From Isoptericola chiayiensis (GTDB taxonomy: Bacteria > Actinomycetota > Actinomycetes > Actinomycetales > Cellulomonadaceae), in NCBI RefSeq assembly GCF_013149805.1, contig NZ_JABEZT010000001.1:310001-374000 (forward strand): DNA of 64,000 bases. The letters run 5' to 3'. The position numbers and the translations under genes are program-made. This document shows, piece by piece, positions 47,414 through 56,321 of this stretch; position 1 is the first letter of the stretch; every line of letters begins with the position of its first letter. The notes below the pieces were generated by a model. The model was not told where the DNA came from. It saw only the letters and a program-made list of their open reading frames with translations, and did not search any database.

Positions 47414-48882
47414 AGGTCTGCGAGTTGTTGCGGGTCGCACGTGGTGAGCCGTACTCCGAAACCGAACGGGTACCCCTCGATGAGCGCGCCGTCCTCGTCT
47501 CCTCGGAGATCAACGGTGTAGGTGTCGCCCGGCGACAGCAGCGTCTCGCGCCAGTCGTTCGCACCCCGGCGCCACTCCACGACGAGCACCGTGCCCCACA
47601 CGACCTCGACCTGACACCCGTCGATCCATGAGCCTGCGTATGGGTGCAGCTCCTGGCCGTTCACGTCGAACGCAGTGCGGGATGCGTCGCCAGGCCTGTC
47701 GTTACTCGAGTACGCAGTACCGGTGGGCCACGAGATCGCAGCACCCGCCCACGGAGAACCGTGGCACTCTTCGATATTGCACTGCCAGGACGACTCGACG
47801 GCCGTCACCACATCGCATACCGTGACGTCGGTGCAGGGCTCGGTGGGCTCGGGCTCGACCGGATCGGTCGGGTCCAAGGGCTCACCGGGAACCTCGGCGT
47901 CCATCGTCAGCTCGTACGAGAACGGGGCCGTGCCCTGGACGCTCACCACGGTCCCGCTCGCTGCCCCCGTGACGAGTCGTGTAGACCCCGGCACGAGCAC
48001 CGCCCGCAGGTCGTGGGCCCCGTCCGGAGGGCCTACATAGATCGCCGCGGTGCCCTCGGTCAGAGTGATAGAGAGGCCTTCGGCGACCTCACCGTCGAGG
48101 TACACGCGCTTGGAGGCCGTGTAGCCGCTCTGGCCCGCGAACCCTGCCTCAAGCGACTCCGGCCAGACCAATCCCTGTCCGGAGAGCACAGGACCCCAGG
48201 GGCAACCCGCGAGCTGGCACTCTAGCGAGGCACTTGCCGACGTGCCCTCCCAGGTTGTCCCCACGCCCGGCTCCGGCGACGGGGAGGGCGTCGGAGAGGG
48301 CGAAGGCGTCGGGGAGGGCGTCGGAGAGGGCGAAAGCGTCGGAGAGGGCGAAGGCGTCGGGGAGGGCGTCGGGGGAACGCTCGGCGACGGCGACGGCGAC
48401 GGCGACGCACCGTCTCGTCGAATCTCCCACGAGAACGTCGAACTGCCCTGTACCGCGAGCACCTCGTCCGAGGCGAGGCCGGAGACGACGATGCTCTGAC
48501 CCGATCCGAGGGCATAGCTCCGGTGGTTCGCCGCATCCGGACGACCGGCCGTGAGCTGGGCCTGCCCGCTCAGCACCGTGATCCTCAGACCGTTCGCCTG
48601 CTGGGCAGGAAGGTACGCCGGAGCGCTCGCGGTGTAGCCGAGGCGGCCGACGACCGCGTCGAAGTCTGCGGGCCATGCCACGGCCTGCCCACTGAGGTGC
48701 TGTCCCCAGGGGCACGGGGTGCCGGTGCAGTCGAGGCTCAGCGCACTGGACGAGCCCGACCACTGGTCCGCGGCAGCCGCGGGTCCGGTCACCCCGATGC
48801 TCGCGACGAGCGCGAGGCAGAGTGCGGCCGCCAGGCGCAACGGGCTGCGGACGCCAAAACGCCCCGTCTTCGACCTGGTCAT
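47410..48882 (-). CDS. Secreted protein with three Cys-containing repeats and Ser/Pro linkers
   Basis: A 490-residue secreted protein. A Sec signal peptide (basic N-terminus, hydrophobic RLAAALCLALVASIGV, cleavage near AAAAD) precedes two clear repeats, about residues 45-155 and 215-325, each with C-x4-CPWG, then LSGQ..VWP, GYTAS, a beta-rich stretch and VQG...FS. A third, diverged copy (about 355-490) has C-x4-C and SPWAGAAISWP. The linker between the first two is a Ser-Pro-Thr repeat of about 50 residues, encoded by a purine/pyrimidine-biased microsatellite. I recognise no known family. Overlaps with the glycosyltransferase upstream (48879-48882) and the lipoprotein downstream (47410-47413) show strict coupling. 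Confidence 0.85.
   Translation of the reverse strand: MTRSKTGRFGVRSPLRLAAALCLALVASIGVTGPAAAADQWSGSSSALSLDCTGTPCPWGQHLSGQAVAWPADFDAVVGRLGYTASAPAYLPAQQANGLRITVLSGQAQLTAGRPDAANHRSYALGSGQSIVVSGLASDEVLAVQGSSTFSWEIRRDGASPSPSPSPSVPPTPSPTPSPSPTLSPSPTPSPTPSPSPTPSPSPEPGVGTTWEGTSASASLECQLAGCPWGPVLSGQGLVWPESLEAGFAGQSGYTASKRVYLDGEVAEGLSITLTEGTAAIYVGPPDGAHDLRAVLVPGSTRLVTGAASGTVVSVQGTAPFSYELTMDAEVPGEPLDPTDPVEPEPTEPCTDVTVCDVVTAVESSWQCNIEECHGSPWAGAAISWPTGTAYSSNDRPGDASRTAFDVNGQELHPYAGSWIDGCQVEVVWGTVLVVEWRRGANDWRETLLSPGDTYTVDLRGDEDGALIEGYPFGFGVRLTTCDPQQLADL
48268..48415. repeat. Coding microsatellite for the Ser-Pro linker
   Basis: Tandem GGAGAGGGCGAAGGCGTC-like hexamer/nonamer units on the plus strand encode the Ser-Pro-Thr linker of the secreted triple-repeat protein on the minus strand. 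Such tracts expand and contract, so the linker length may vary among strains. Confidence 0.7.
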
Positions 48883-49868
48883 TGCTTCTCCTGTAGTTCC
48901 GACCGGCGTTGTGGGATGCCGGCGGCGGTGCCGACGACGAGACCGCTCAGTTCGATCACCGAGCGAAGAACAATGGCGGGCGAACGCAGCCTCCCACGGT
49001 GGTCCAGTTCTGGGACCCGACCCGCGAGCGCCCTCGCCACGTAGGCGCAGCGCATCTTGAGCTCGCGGAGGAGGGTGCCGGCCAGGCGCGCGGGGTAAGG
49101 CGACCCCAGCCCGAAGACGCGGATGAACATCGCCTGCTGATTTCGGCGGGCGTAGAAGTGCCACCGTCGGTCAAAGCGATCTCCTTTGATCGCGTAGGGA
49201 GCCGAGACGTGGCGCACCACCGCACGCGGGTTGAAGACCAGGCGTCGACCCAGAGCACGCTGCCGGAGCGAGATGTCCGTCTCTTCGCAGATGCAGGGGC
49301 CGGGGTAGCCTCCGTGGACTCCTCCGACGTCGGAGAGCGCAGCCCGGCGAAAGGACATATTGGCGCCCAAGAGGTGGTCTACGTCGATCACCCGACCAGG
49401 ATCGGCGGCAAAGTACCCCATGAGCCGACCGTCCGGCAGGAGTCTCCCGATGCGGTCCAGCCCTTCGCGGTCCTCCCCCGACTGGCCGTTGACGATACGC
49501 CCGCCGACACCGAAGACCTCAGGGTCGGCATAGCAGCTGATCAACTCGTCCAACCAGTCCGGATCGACGTAGGCGTCGTCGTCGACGAAGGCGACGACGT
49601 CACCCGTGGCCGCCTGCAGGCCGATATTCCGGGACTCCGGCGTGGTGCTCGCGCCGAGATCGTTCCGCAGATAAGTGACACCCGGCCACTCTCCGACGAC
49701 GGCGCGAGTGCGGTCGTCCGGCGATGCATCCACCACCAGGGCCTCGGTGGGCGGCGTCCGCAGCGCTGAGAGATGTCGAAGACATTCCCGTACGAACTCG
49801 GGACGTCGATACGTCGGCACCACCACACTCACCGTGAGACGGTCCGGCTGGTTACGCGCCTCAGACAT
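48879..49868 (-). CDS. Family 2 glycosyltransferase
   Basis: A 329-residue GT-A inverting transferase: VSVVVPTYRRPEFVRECL at the start, VVDASPDDRT, then VVAFVDDDAYVDPDWL with the metal-binding D-x-D, and CICEETDISLRQRALG, where E-D may hold the catalytic base. The C-terminus has helices with a short hydrophobic stretch (SVIELSGLVVGTAAG), suggesting membrane association. It overlaps the upstream transferase gene by 8 bp and the secreted-protein gene by ATGA. Confidence 0.9.
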   Translation of the reverse strand: MSEARNQPDRLTVSVVVPTYRRPEFVRECLRHLSALRTPPTEALVVDASPDDRTRAVVGEWPGVTYLRNDLGASTTPESRNIGLQAATGDVVAFVDDDAYVDPDWLDELISCYADPEVFGVGGRIVNGQSGEDREGLDRIGRLLPDGRLMGYFAADPGRVIDVDHLLGANMSFRRAALSDVGGVHGGYPGPCICEETDISLRQRALGRRLVFNPRAVVRHVSAPYAIKGDRFDRRWHFYARRNQQAMFIRVFGLGSPYPARLAGTLLRELKMRCAYVARALAGRVPELDHRGRLRSPAIVLRSVIELSGLVVGTAAGIPQRRSELQEKQ

Positions 49869-50718
49869 CCTCCGCCTCCGGTCTTATGGTGACGAGCCGC
49901 AGCCAGGCGGGATGCCTGCGGAATGGCGTTGCCATGACGGCTCTCCAAGGGCGCTGCGCGCGCTCCACCCATCGCTGGTAGACCGCGGGACGTGAGTACG
50001 TGGCTGCGTGGCCGGACCACCCGAACTTCCTGCGCATCTGATCGTCCGGGCGCACCCACGAGTAGTGGACGACGGCGTCGTCCACACCGACCACATCATG
50101 GACGAGGCGCTGGTAACCCTGGACGCGATCCGTGTGCCACGGCCGGATGTCGACCCTGTAGGACACCGCGGTAGAGGCCTGCCGCGCGCAGTCCAACGTG
50201 ACACCAGGACGGATGGCGAGCGGGCCAGGAAAGCTTGCAGCAGGACGCCAGAAGCGGGTCGACGCCTCCAGATATCGCCCACCGCCGGGAACGTCGCCCA
50301 CCCTGGCGTAGAGCCAGCGCGCGGGATACTCGAGGGCGTCGGCACCCACCGCCTCGGCGCGCTCCACCATGCGGAAAAAGGTGTCGGGAGACACCATCAC
50401 TTCGTCGGTGTCCAGTTGCAGGACCCAGTCGACGCCCTCCCCGGCCTGATCGAGCGCCACCTGCCGCTGGTAGGTGTCGTTGGCAATCGGTTCCTCGCCG
50501 GGCTGCCAAAAATCGCCGGGGGCGAGAACACACTTGCCGTCAACATCGACCGACTTGATGATCGTGAGGCACTGGTCGACGGGAAGCCTCGTTCCGGTCC
50601 ACGACGTCGAGCTGCGGTCGTACGACACAATGATCCGCTCCACCCGGTCGTAGTACGACCTGATGCTCGCCGCCAGGAAGTGGGGGTCAGCGGCGAGAAC
50701 GTAGGCATTGGCGCGCAT
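49861..50718 (-). CDS. Putative GT-A glycosyltransferase
   Basis: A 285-residue protein with GT-A features though no close family signature: NAYVLAADPHFLAASIRSYYDRVERIIVSYD, then WVLQLDTDEVMV with a D-x-D metal site, and a later FWRPAASFPGP and VVHYSWVRPDDQMRRKFGWSGHA. The style resembles glycosyltransferases of the GT2/GT92 type. It lies between the ABC permease (ATG overlaps its TGA by one base) and the next transferase, in the middle of the export operon. Confidence 0.75.
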   Translation of the reverse strand: MRANAYVLAADPHFLAASIRSYYDRVERIIVSYDRSSTSWTGTRLPVDQCLTIIKSVDVDGKCVLAPGDFWQPGEEPIANDTYQRQVALDQAGEGVDWVLQLDTDEVMVSPDTFFRMVERAEAVGADALEYPARWLYARVGDVPGGGRYLEASTRFWRPAASFPGPLAIRPGVTLDCARQASTAVSYRVDIRPWHTDRVQGYQRLVHDVVGVDDAVVHYSWVRPDDQMRRKFGWSGHAATYSRPAVYQRWVERAQRPWRAVMATPFRRHPAWLRLVTIRPEAEDV

Positions 50719-51545
50719 CAGATCACGTCCGCGAACTGTCGCTCGTAGCGCTGAAAGACCAAGGTCCCGCCGAGAAGCACGAGCAGCGCAGCACCGACCA
50801 TTCCTACGATCTGCCACAGCGGAGGCGCCGCCTGACCGAGGAGCGACCATCGGAACGCCTCGAGGAACCAGGTCAGAGGGTTGGCTGTGAAGAGCCACTG
50901 GACGGCCTCGGGCGATCCCTCGAGCGCCTCGAGCGAGTAGGCGACCGGAGTCGCGTAGAGGCCCATCTGCAGCAGCCACGGCATCACGTAGCCGACGTCC
51001 CGATACTTGACCTGGATCGCGGCGGCGGCAACCCCGACCCCGAGCGCGACCATGAGCAGGAGCATCGTCCAGACCGGCAGGAGCAGGACTGCCCACCCCG
51101 GGCTGACCCCGTACACGATCAGCAGGACGACGCCCAATCCGAGCGCCACGGCATAGTCGAGGAGCACGCCCAGCGCACTCGACAAGGGCACCAGCAACCG
51201 TGGGAAGAAGACCTTCGCCACGAGAGCCTGGTTGGCCACCAGCGAGGCCGAGGACCGAGCGATCGTCTGGCTGAACAGGTTCCAGGCAAGCATGCCCATG
51301 AAGCTGAAGAGAAAGTAGGGCACACCGTTGGTCGGCAGATCGGCGACGGTACCGAAGACCAGCGCGAAGATCCCTGCACCGAGCAACGGTTGGACGACGA
51401 CCCACGCCACACCGACAGCGGTCTGCCGGTACCTCAGCAGGATGTCCCGCAGACCGAAGCGGAGAAGAACCTCCCGCGCCGCCCACAACTCGCGCCATCG
51501 GGGCAGCCCAAGGCGTCCCGGGGGTGTGATCACGATGGTCGCCAT
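50718..51545 (-). CDS. wzm: Polysaccharide ABC exporter permease (Wzm/TagG-like)
   Basis: A 275-residue ABC-2 permease with six hydrophobic segments. The family start is clear: LLRFGLRDILLRYRQTAVGVAWVVVQPL, then LFSQTIARSSASLVANQALV and VFFPRLLVPLSS, and the late AIQVKYRDVGYVMPWLLQMG and ANPLTWFLEAFRWSL. It forms the membrane channel for export of a lipid-linked glycan. Its start is 1 bp after the stop of the Wzt gene. Confidence 0.93.
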   Translation of the reverse strand: MATIVITPPGRLGLPRWRELWAAREVLLRFGLRDILLRYRQTAVGVAWVVVQPLLGAGIFALVFGTVADLPTNGVPYFLFSFMGMLAWNLFSQTIARSSASLVANQALVAKVFFPRLLVPLSSALGVLLDYAVALGLGVVLLIVYGVSPGWAVLLLPVWTMLLLMVALGVGVAAAAIQVKYRDVGYVMPWLLQMGLYATPVAYSLEALEGSPEAVQWLFTANPLTWFLEAFRWSLLGQAAPPLWQIVGMVGAALLVLLGGTLVFQRYERQFADVI

Positions 51546-51546
51546 G

Positions 51547-52761
51547 TCACCGCCCCTCGTAGTCGTAGTCGGCGAGCACGACTCCCTGCGCCGTCGCTTC
51601 GTCGAGCGTCATCTCGGGGTACGGGGTCGCCGGGAGCACCTCGAAGGCCGATGCTCCCTCCCAGGCGTCGAGCACTCCCGTCTGACAGACGAAGGCGTCC
51701 ACTGTGTAGCGCCCCGGCTTCAACCAGGGCGCGCGCAGCGTCAGCTGGATCTCCTGCTCCTTGCTCGCCTCGTACCAGCCGCCCACCGCGCGCGAGTCGC
51801 ACTGGGCGACCACCGCGCCGCTGGCATCGTTGACGTGGATGGAGACGAAGTACGAGCCGACGAGATCCGGGTTCGAGCCGACGCCGAGGACGAACCGCTT
51901 GCTTTCTGCCGGGTCGAAGACGTCGGACGCCGGGATCAACGAACTCGCGCGCAGCGTCCCCGTGCCAGGCCTCCTCTCCGGATCCTGCTGCTCCATCGCA
52001 AACTGCTCGAAGCTACGCCGGTAGACGTCGAGCGCACCGTCGACCGAGCCGGCGTACGTGAGCCGCCCGCGGTCGAGGTAGACGGCGCTGGTGCACAGTG
52101 CGGTGACCGTCTGGACGAGGTGGCTCACGTAAAGAACCGTGCGTCCGTCCTTGGCGACGTCGCGCATCTTCGCCAACGACTTGCGCTGGAACTCTGCGTC
52201 CCCCACGGCGAGCACCTCGTCGATCGCGAGGATCTCCGTTCGGAGGTGGGCGGCCACGGAGAAGGCGAGACGCACGTACATGCCGGACGAGTAGCGCTTC
52301 ACCGGGGTGTCGAGGAACTTCGCGACGCCCGAGAAGTCGACGATCTCGTCGAACGAGGACCGAATCTCCTTGCGCGTCATCCCCAGGATCGCGCCGTTGA
52401 GGTAAATGTTCTCCCGTCCGGTCAGCTCCCCCGAAAAGCCGGTGCCGACCTCGAGCAGGCTCCCCATGCGTCCGTGGAGCTCGATCCGACCGCGGGTGGG
52501 AGCCGTCACCCGTGTCAGCAGCTTGAGTAGCGTGGACTTGCCCGCACCGTTCCGCCCCACGATCCCGAGCGCCTCGCCCCACGGGACGTCCAGATCAACT
52601 CCGTCGAGCGCGTCGAACTCGGTGAACCGCGACTTCGCCCACGGGCTCCGCAACCGCGCCATGATCGCCTCGACCGCCGTCGTCGGACGGTGGCCGGCAC
52701 TACCGATGCGGTAGGTCTTGCCGAGTCCACGGACGGACACAGCTGGAGTGGAGGCGGACAC
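51547..52761 (-). CDS. wzt: Polysaccharide ABC exporter ATPase with carbohydrate-binding domain (Wzt-like)
   Basis: A 404-residue ATPase: Walker A GRNGAGKST (69-77), signature YSSGM, Walker B ILAIDEVLAVGD, and SHL at the H-loop position. After residue about 265 there is an extra beta-sandwich domain, as in Wzt proteins that recognise the modified end of the glycan before export. That implies a capped chain, which fits the tailoring genes of this locus. GTG start at 52761. The end of the GT4 gene is 62 bp upstream and the two may share a transcript. Confidence 0.94.
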   Translation of the reverse strand: MSASTPAVSVRGLGKTYRIGSAGHRPTTAVEAIMARLRSPWAKSRFTEFDALDGVDLDVPWGEALGIVGRNGAGKSTLLKLLTRVTAPTRGRIELHGRMGSLLEVGTGFSGELTGRENIYLNGAILGMTRKEIRSSFDEIVDFSGVAKFLDTPVKRYSSGMYVRLAFSVAAHLRTEILAIDEVLAVGDAEFQRKSLAKMRDVAKDGRTVLYVSHLVQTVTALCTSAVYLDRGRLTYAGSVDGALDVYRRSFEQFAMEQQDPERRPGTGTLRASSLIPASDVFDPAESKRFVLGVGSNPDLVGSYFVSIHVNDASGAVVAQCDSRAVGGWYEASKEQEIQLTLRAPWLKPGRYTVDAFVCQTGVLDAWEGASAFEVLPATPYPEMTLDEATAQGVVLADYDYEGR

Positions 52762-52806
52762 GCTTGGAGACTAGTCCCGCCCGTCGGCGCCAGCCCATGC
52801 GGTGAC

Positions 52807-52830
52807 CGGGTGAAGTGGCAGTTTCACCCG
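52807..52830 (-). repeat. 8-bp inverted repeat CGGGTGAA/TTCACCCG at a gene junction
   Basis: CGGGTGAA (52807-52814) pairs with TTCACCCG (52823-52830), loop 8 bases. The right arm covers the stop codon of the GT4 gene. It may be a weak terminator or an operator; TTTCACCCG also occurs in the divergent promoter at 62316. Confidence 0.4.
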
Positions 52831-53885
52831 AGCGATCCACCCATCAAGGTGCGCCAGACACGGGCGTGCCCGGCCGCGCTCGCCTCCCAGGTAAAGCCAC
52901 TGGCGTGCACCCGGCCTGCCGACACGCGTTCCGACACCCCAGGGCCGTCCTCGAGGACGTGTACCAGCCCGTCGGCGATCCCGGGGCCGTCCGGCTCGAC
53001 GAGCCACGCGGCGCCTCCGCACACCTCCGGGAGGGCCGCACGGTCGGCAGCGACGACGGGCACGCCACAGGCCATTGCCTCGAGCGCCGGTAGCCCGAAG
53101 CCCTCGTGCAGGGAGGGAACGACGACGGCGGACGCTGCGGCCATGAGTCCCGGTAGGACGTCGTCGGGTACGCGACCCAGCCGTACGACCCCGTCGAGCG
53201 GCCCGAAGAGACGGTCTCGCCGCTCGGCCGGCGGCCCGCACATCACGAGCTGGACGTCCGGGCACGCGCTGCGGACACGGGTCCAGGCCGACGCGAGCCC
53301 CTCCAGGTTCTTGCGGGCCGTGGCACCACCGGCGTGCAGGACGAAGCGTCCCCGGATGCCCAGGTCGGTGCGCTTCTCCTCCGACAGGGGCGGGATCCGG
53401 AAGTAGCGCTGAGCCACGCCGTTGTGGACGACATGGACGCCGTCCAACCCGAAACGCTCCGCAATGTCGTCCGCCGAGAACTTCGAGACGGCGATCACCG
53501 CCTCCGCACGCCTCGTCTCTTCAGCGGCGAACGGCTCCGGTGCGGCCTCGTCGGGGAACAGCCACGATACCGTGTCGTGCACGGTGACCACCTCGGGAAC
53601 CGGTGCCGGTGGCATCGACAGCCCCATCCGATGCACGACGGCTGAGCCGCGGTAGAGCCAATGGCCGGCCGCCCGTCGCGCACCCGGCGCGGTGCCGCGC
53701 AGCACCGCGCCGGGCAGGCGGGCAGTCCCCGGAAGCTCCGATCGCAAGGACCGCACGAGCGCGCGCTCGACGCGCACGCCGTCGCCGACGGCCGCCTGGG
53801 CGCGGGAGGCGATGTTCTCCTCATAGGTCTGGGGCCCCATGGGCAGCGCCGAAGCGAACGAAGCAAGGGTCAGAACGGGCTCCAC
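52824..53885 (-). CDS. Family 4 glycosyltransferase (GT-B)
   Basis: A 353-residue GT-B transferase. The donor-binding half has FVLHAGGATARKNLEGLASAW, then VVVPSLHEGFGLPALEAMACG with the E-x7-E motif. The N-terminal half has PEVVTVHDTVSWLFPDEAAP and VIAVSKFSADDIA. It is similar to mannosyl/rhamnosyl transferases of cell-wall glycan loci, donor unknown. The GTG at 53885 is divergent from another GT4 gene and heads the Wzt/Wzm operon. Confidence 0.92.
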   Translation of the reverse strand: MEPVLTLASFASALPMGPQTYEENIASRAQAAVGDGVRVERALVRSLRSELPGTARLPGAVLRGTAPGARRAAGHWLYRGSAVVHRMGLSMPPAPVPEVVTVHDTVSWLFPDEAAPEPFAAEETRRAEAVIAVSKFSADDIAERFGLDGVHVVHNGVAQRYFRIPPLSEEKRTDLGIRGRFVLHAGGATARKNLEGLASAWTRVRSACPDVQLVMCGPPAERRDRLFGPLDGVVRLGRVPDDVLPGLMAAASAVVVPSLHEGFGLPALEAMACGVPVVAADRAALPEVCGGAAWLVEPDGPGIADGLVHVLEDGPGVSERVSAGRVHASGFTWEASAAGHARVWRTLMGGSLG

Positions 53886-53997
53886 GGGACCATTGTGGTG
53901 CGCACCGGCTGGTCGTCGGGGGCGAATTGGCGGCTCGAGCGGGTGAGATCTGCGCTTCTCCGGACCGATCGGAGGGTGGACTCCCTACGATCACCAG

Positions 53998-55173
53998 GTG
54001 GCCTCCATCGCACTCGTCACGAGTTCCTTCTGGCCCCGCCCAGGCGGGGTCGAGGAGCACGTGCGACGACTGGCGGCGGAGCTCGAGCGACGCGGTCATC
54101 GGGTCGCCGTCTGGGCGGTCGACCGGGGCGACGAGACGACCGGGGTCGACGAGGCCGTGCCCGGCGTCCACGTCCGGTACCTTCCGGCTCCCCTGCCCAC
54201 GAGGTCCATCAGAGGCGTAGCCCGGTTCCTCGCGGCCTTTCCATCCGCATGGCGGTCCTGGGCGTCTGCGGCACGGGCAGATCGGCCTGACATCGTTCAC
54301 GTCCAGTGCTACGGGCCGAACGGTCCCTGGGCCACGGCGCTGGCTGCGGTGCGTCGCCGTCCCCTCGTCGTCGGAGTCCACGGTGAGACCAGCGGGGATG
54401 CCGACGACGCCTTCGGCGTCTCCGCCCTGCAACGGTACGCGCTGCGACGTTCCCTCGCACGATCCGCCGCCGTCACGGCCTGCTCCGCGTACGCCGCGGC
54501 CGACCTCGCTCGCTTCGGTTTCGCCCCGGGGCGCGCCACCGTCGTGGGCAACGGGGTCGACACGGACGAAGCGGAGGGCTCGCCACCGGACGACCTGCCG
54601 GACCGCTACCTCCTCGCTCTCGGTCGCGTCGACCGCGTGAAGGGCTTCGACCTCCTGGTCCGCGCGTTCGCGCGTGCACGTGCGACGGGCGACATCGCCG
54701 CGGACCTGAGCCTGGTGTGTGCGGGAGACGGTCCACTGGTGAGCGCCGTCAAACAGCTGGCGCAGGACCTCGGCGTGCAGGGCAGCGTCCACTGGACCGG
54801 AACGCTCGATCGCGGCGCCGTGGTGGCCGTGATGGCGCGCGCCGACGCGCTCGTCGTCCCGAGTCGCTCCGAGGCCTTCGGGATCGTCGTGCTCGAGGCG
54901 ATGCGCGCCGGGGTCCCCGTGGTGGCCACCAACCGTGGCGGTGTCGCAGAGATCGTCGACGACGACGTCACGGGATTGCTGATCGACCCCGAACAGTCCG
55001 AGGACTTCGCCCGCGCCCTTGGCCGGATCACCGACCCCGCGACTCGACACCGCATCGGCGTTGCCGGCCGTGCTTCCGTGGTCATCCACTCGTGGCAGGC
55101 GGTCACCGACCGCGTCGAGGACGTCTACCAGGACGTCCTGGGCCCGGCGCACCACGACGAGGCCCTTGCATGA
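53998..55173 (+). CDS. Family 4 glycosyltransferase (GT-B)
   Basis: A 391-residue GT-B transferase: ALVTSSFWPRPGGVEEHVRRL at the start (the G-G-V-E loop), DIVHVQCYGPNGPWA, YLLALGRVDRVKGFDLLVRAF, and VVPSRSEAFGIVVLEAMRAG with E-x7-E. First of three plus-strand transferase genes joined by ATGA overlaps. TACGAT at 53986-53991 lies 6 bp before the GTG start, so a leaderless transcript is likely. Confidence 0.93.
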   Translation: MASIALVTSSFWPRPGGVEEHVRRLAAELERRGHRVAVWAVDRGDETTGVDEAVPGVHVRYLPAPLPTRSIRGVARFLAAFPSAWRSWASAARADRPDIVHVQCYGPNGPWATALAAVRRRPLVVGVHGETSGDADDAFGVSALQRYALRRSLARSAAVTACSAYAAADLARFGFAPGRATVVGNGVDTDEAEGSPPDDLPDRYLLALGRVDRVKGFDLLVRAFARARATGDIAADLSLVCAGDGPLVSAVKQLAQDLGVQGSVHWTGTLDRGAVVAVMARADALVVPSRSEAFGIVVLEAMRAGVPVVATNRGGVAEIVDDDVTGLLIDPEQSEDFARALGRITDPATRHRIGVAGRASVVIHSWQAVTDRVEDVYQDVLGPAHHDEALA

Positions 55174-56321
55174 GGCGAACCGTTCATGTCATCACACCGG
55201 GCGACCACTACTCCCCGCGGACCGGAAGCGCCGTACCTACGGTGGTGCACGGGCTGAACTCCAGCATGCGAGGCGGCCGCGCCACGGTCCGGGTCGCCCG
55301 CGGGACGTACGCCGACCGCTACGACGACGCGACCATCGACGAGTACGAGCCGGTCGCAGACCCCGGTGCATGGAACCGCCGGCTCGACGTCCTTCGGGCG
55401 CCTCTGGGCCTCGCCCGCTCGACGGCCGGGCCGTGGGCGGCCGCTCTGGCGGACCAGGACCGGTGGGAGCCATCCGTCGTGATCCTGCACAACGCGCCCC
55501 AGGCGGTCGGCCTGGTCGCACGTCCACACACTCCGGTCCTGTACGCCCATAACGAGCTGTTCCGCACGTACACCCAGCGCGAGGCGGGGCGCGTGATCGG
55601 CGACGTGGGCGCCGTCGTCTGCGTGAGCGATTTCCTCGCCGAGCGCACGGCGGACCGGCTACCGCGCGCGCTGCGCGACCGCGTGCACGTCATCCGCAAC
55701 GGTGTCGACACCGCACGGTTCCGGCCTGGGCCCGCCTTTCCGAAGGGCCAGGGCGAGCTCCACGTGGTCTTCGTCGGCCGCACGATCCCGGACAAGGGGC
55801 CTGACATCCTCCTGCAGGCCGTCGAGCTGCTGGACCGCGCGGACATCCGGGCCACTGTCGTCGGCAGCGCCGGCTTCTCTGCGACGGCCCCACTCACCTC
55901 CTACGAGCGGCAGGTCAGGGCCCGGGCCGACCGCATCGGTCGCCGCGCGACCGTGCTGCCCTTCGTTCCCCGCCCGGAGGTGCCCGGGCTTCTGGCCACA
56001 GCCGACGTGGTCGTCGTTCCCTCCGTCTGGCCTGACCCCTGTCCTCTGACCGTGCTAGAGGGCATGGCCGCGGGCGCGGCGATCGTGGCATCCGCGGTCG
56101 GTGGCATCCCTGAGGTGGTGGGTGACGCCGGGGCTCTCGTCGACGCCGGCGACGCGAGAGCACTTGCCGACGCGCTCGAACGCCTCGCCGAGGATCCACG
56201 GACGTTGGAGGCCGCTCGATCACGAGCCCGTGCCCGTGCCGAAGGCCGGGACTGGGCCGTCGCGTCCGCCGAGCTGGACACGCTCCTGAGGTCGATCCGG
56301 CCCGCAGGAGCGCCCGGATGA
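55170..56321 (+). CDS. Family 4 glycosyltransferase (GT-B)
   Basis: A 383-residue GT-B transferase. GDHYSPRTGSAVPTVVHGL at the start, VIRNGVDTARFRP, VVFVGRTIPDKGPDILLQAV and VVVPSVWPDPCPLTVLEGMAAG with the C-terminal Glu pair replaced in part (P-L-T-V-L-E). The ATG at 55170 overlaps the previous stop by 4 bp. Donor and acceptor unknown. Confidence 0.92.
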   Translation: MRRTVHVITPGDHYSPRTGSAVPTVVHGLNSSMRGGRATVRVARGTYADRYDDATIDEYEPVADPGAWNRRLDVLRAPLGLARSTAGPWAAALADQDRWEPSVVILHNAPQAVGLVARPHTPVLYAHNELFRTYTQREAGRVIGDVGAVVCVSDFLAERTADRLPRALRDRVHVIRNGVDTARFRPGPAFPKGQGELHVVFVGRTIPDKGPDILLQAVELLDRADIRATVVGSAGFSATAPLTSYERQVRARADRIGRRATVLPFVPRPEVPGLLATADVVVVPSVWPDPCPLTVLEGMAAGAAIVASAVGGIPEVVGDAGALVDAGDARALADALERLAEDPRTLEAARSRARARAEGRDWAVASAELDTLLRSIRPAGAPG

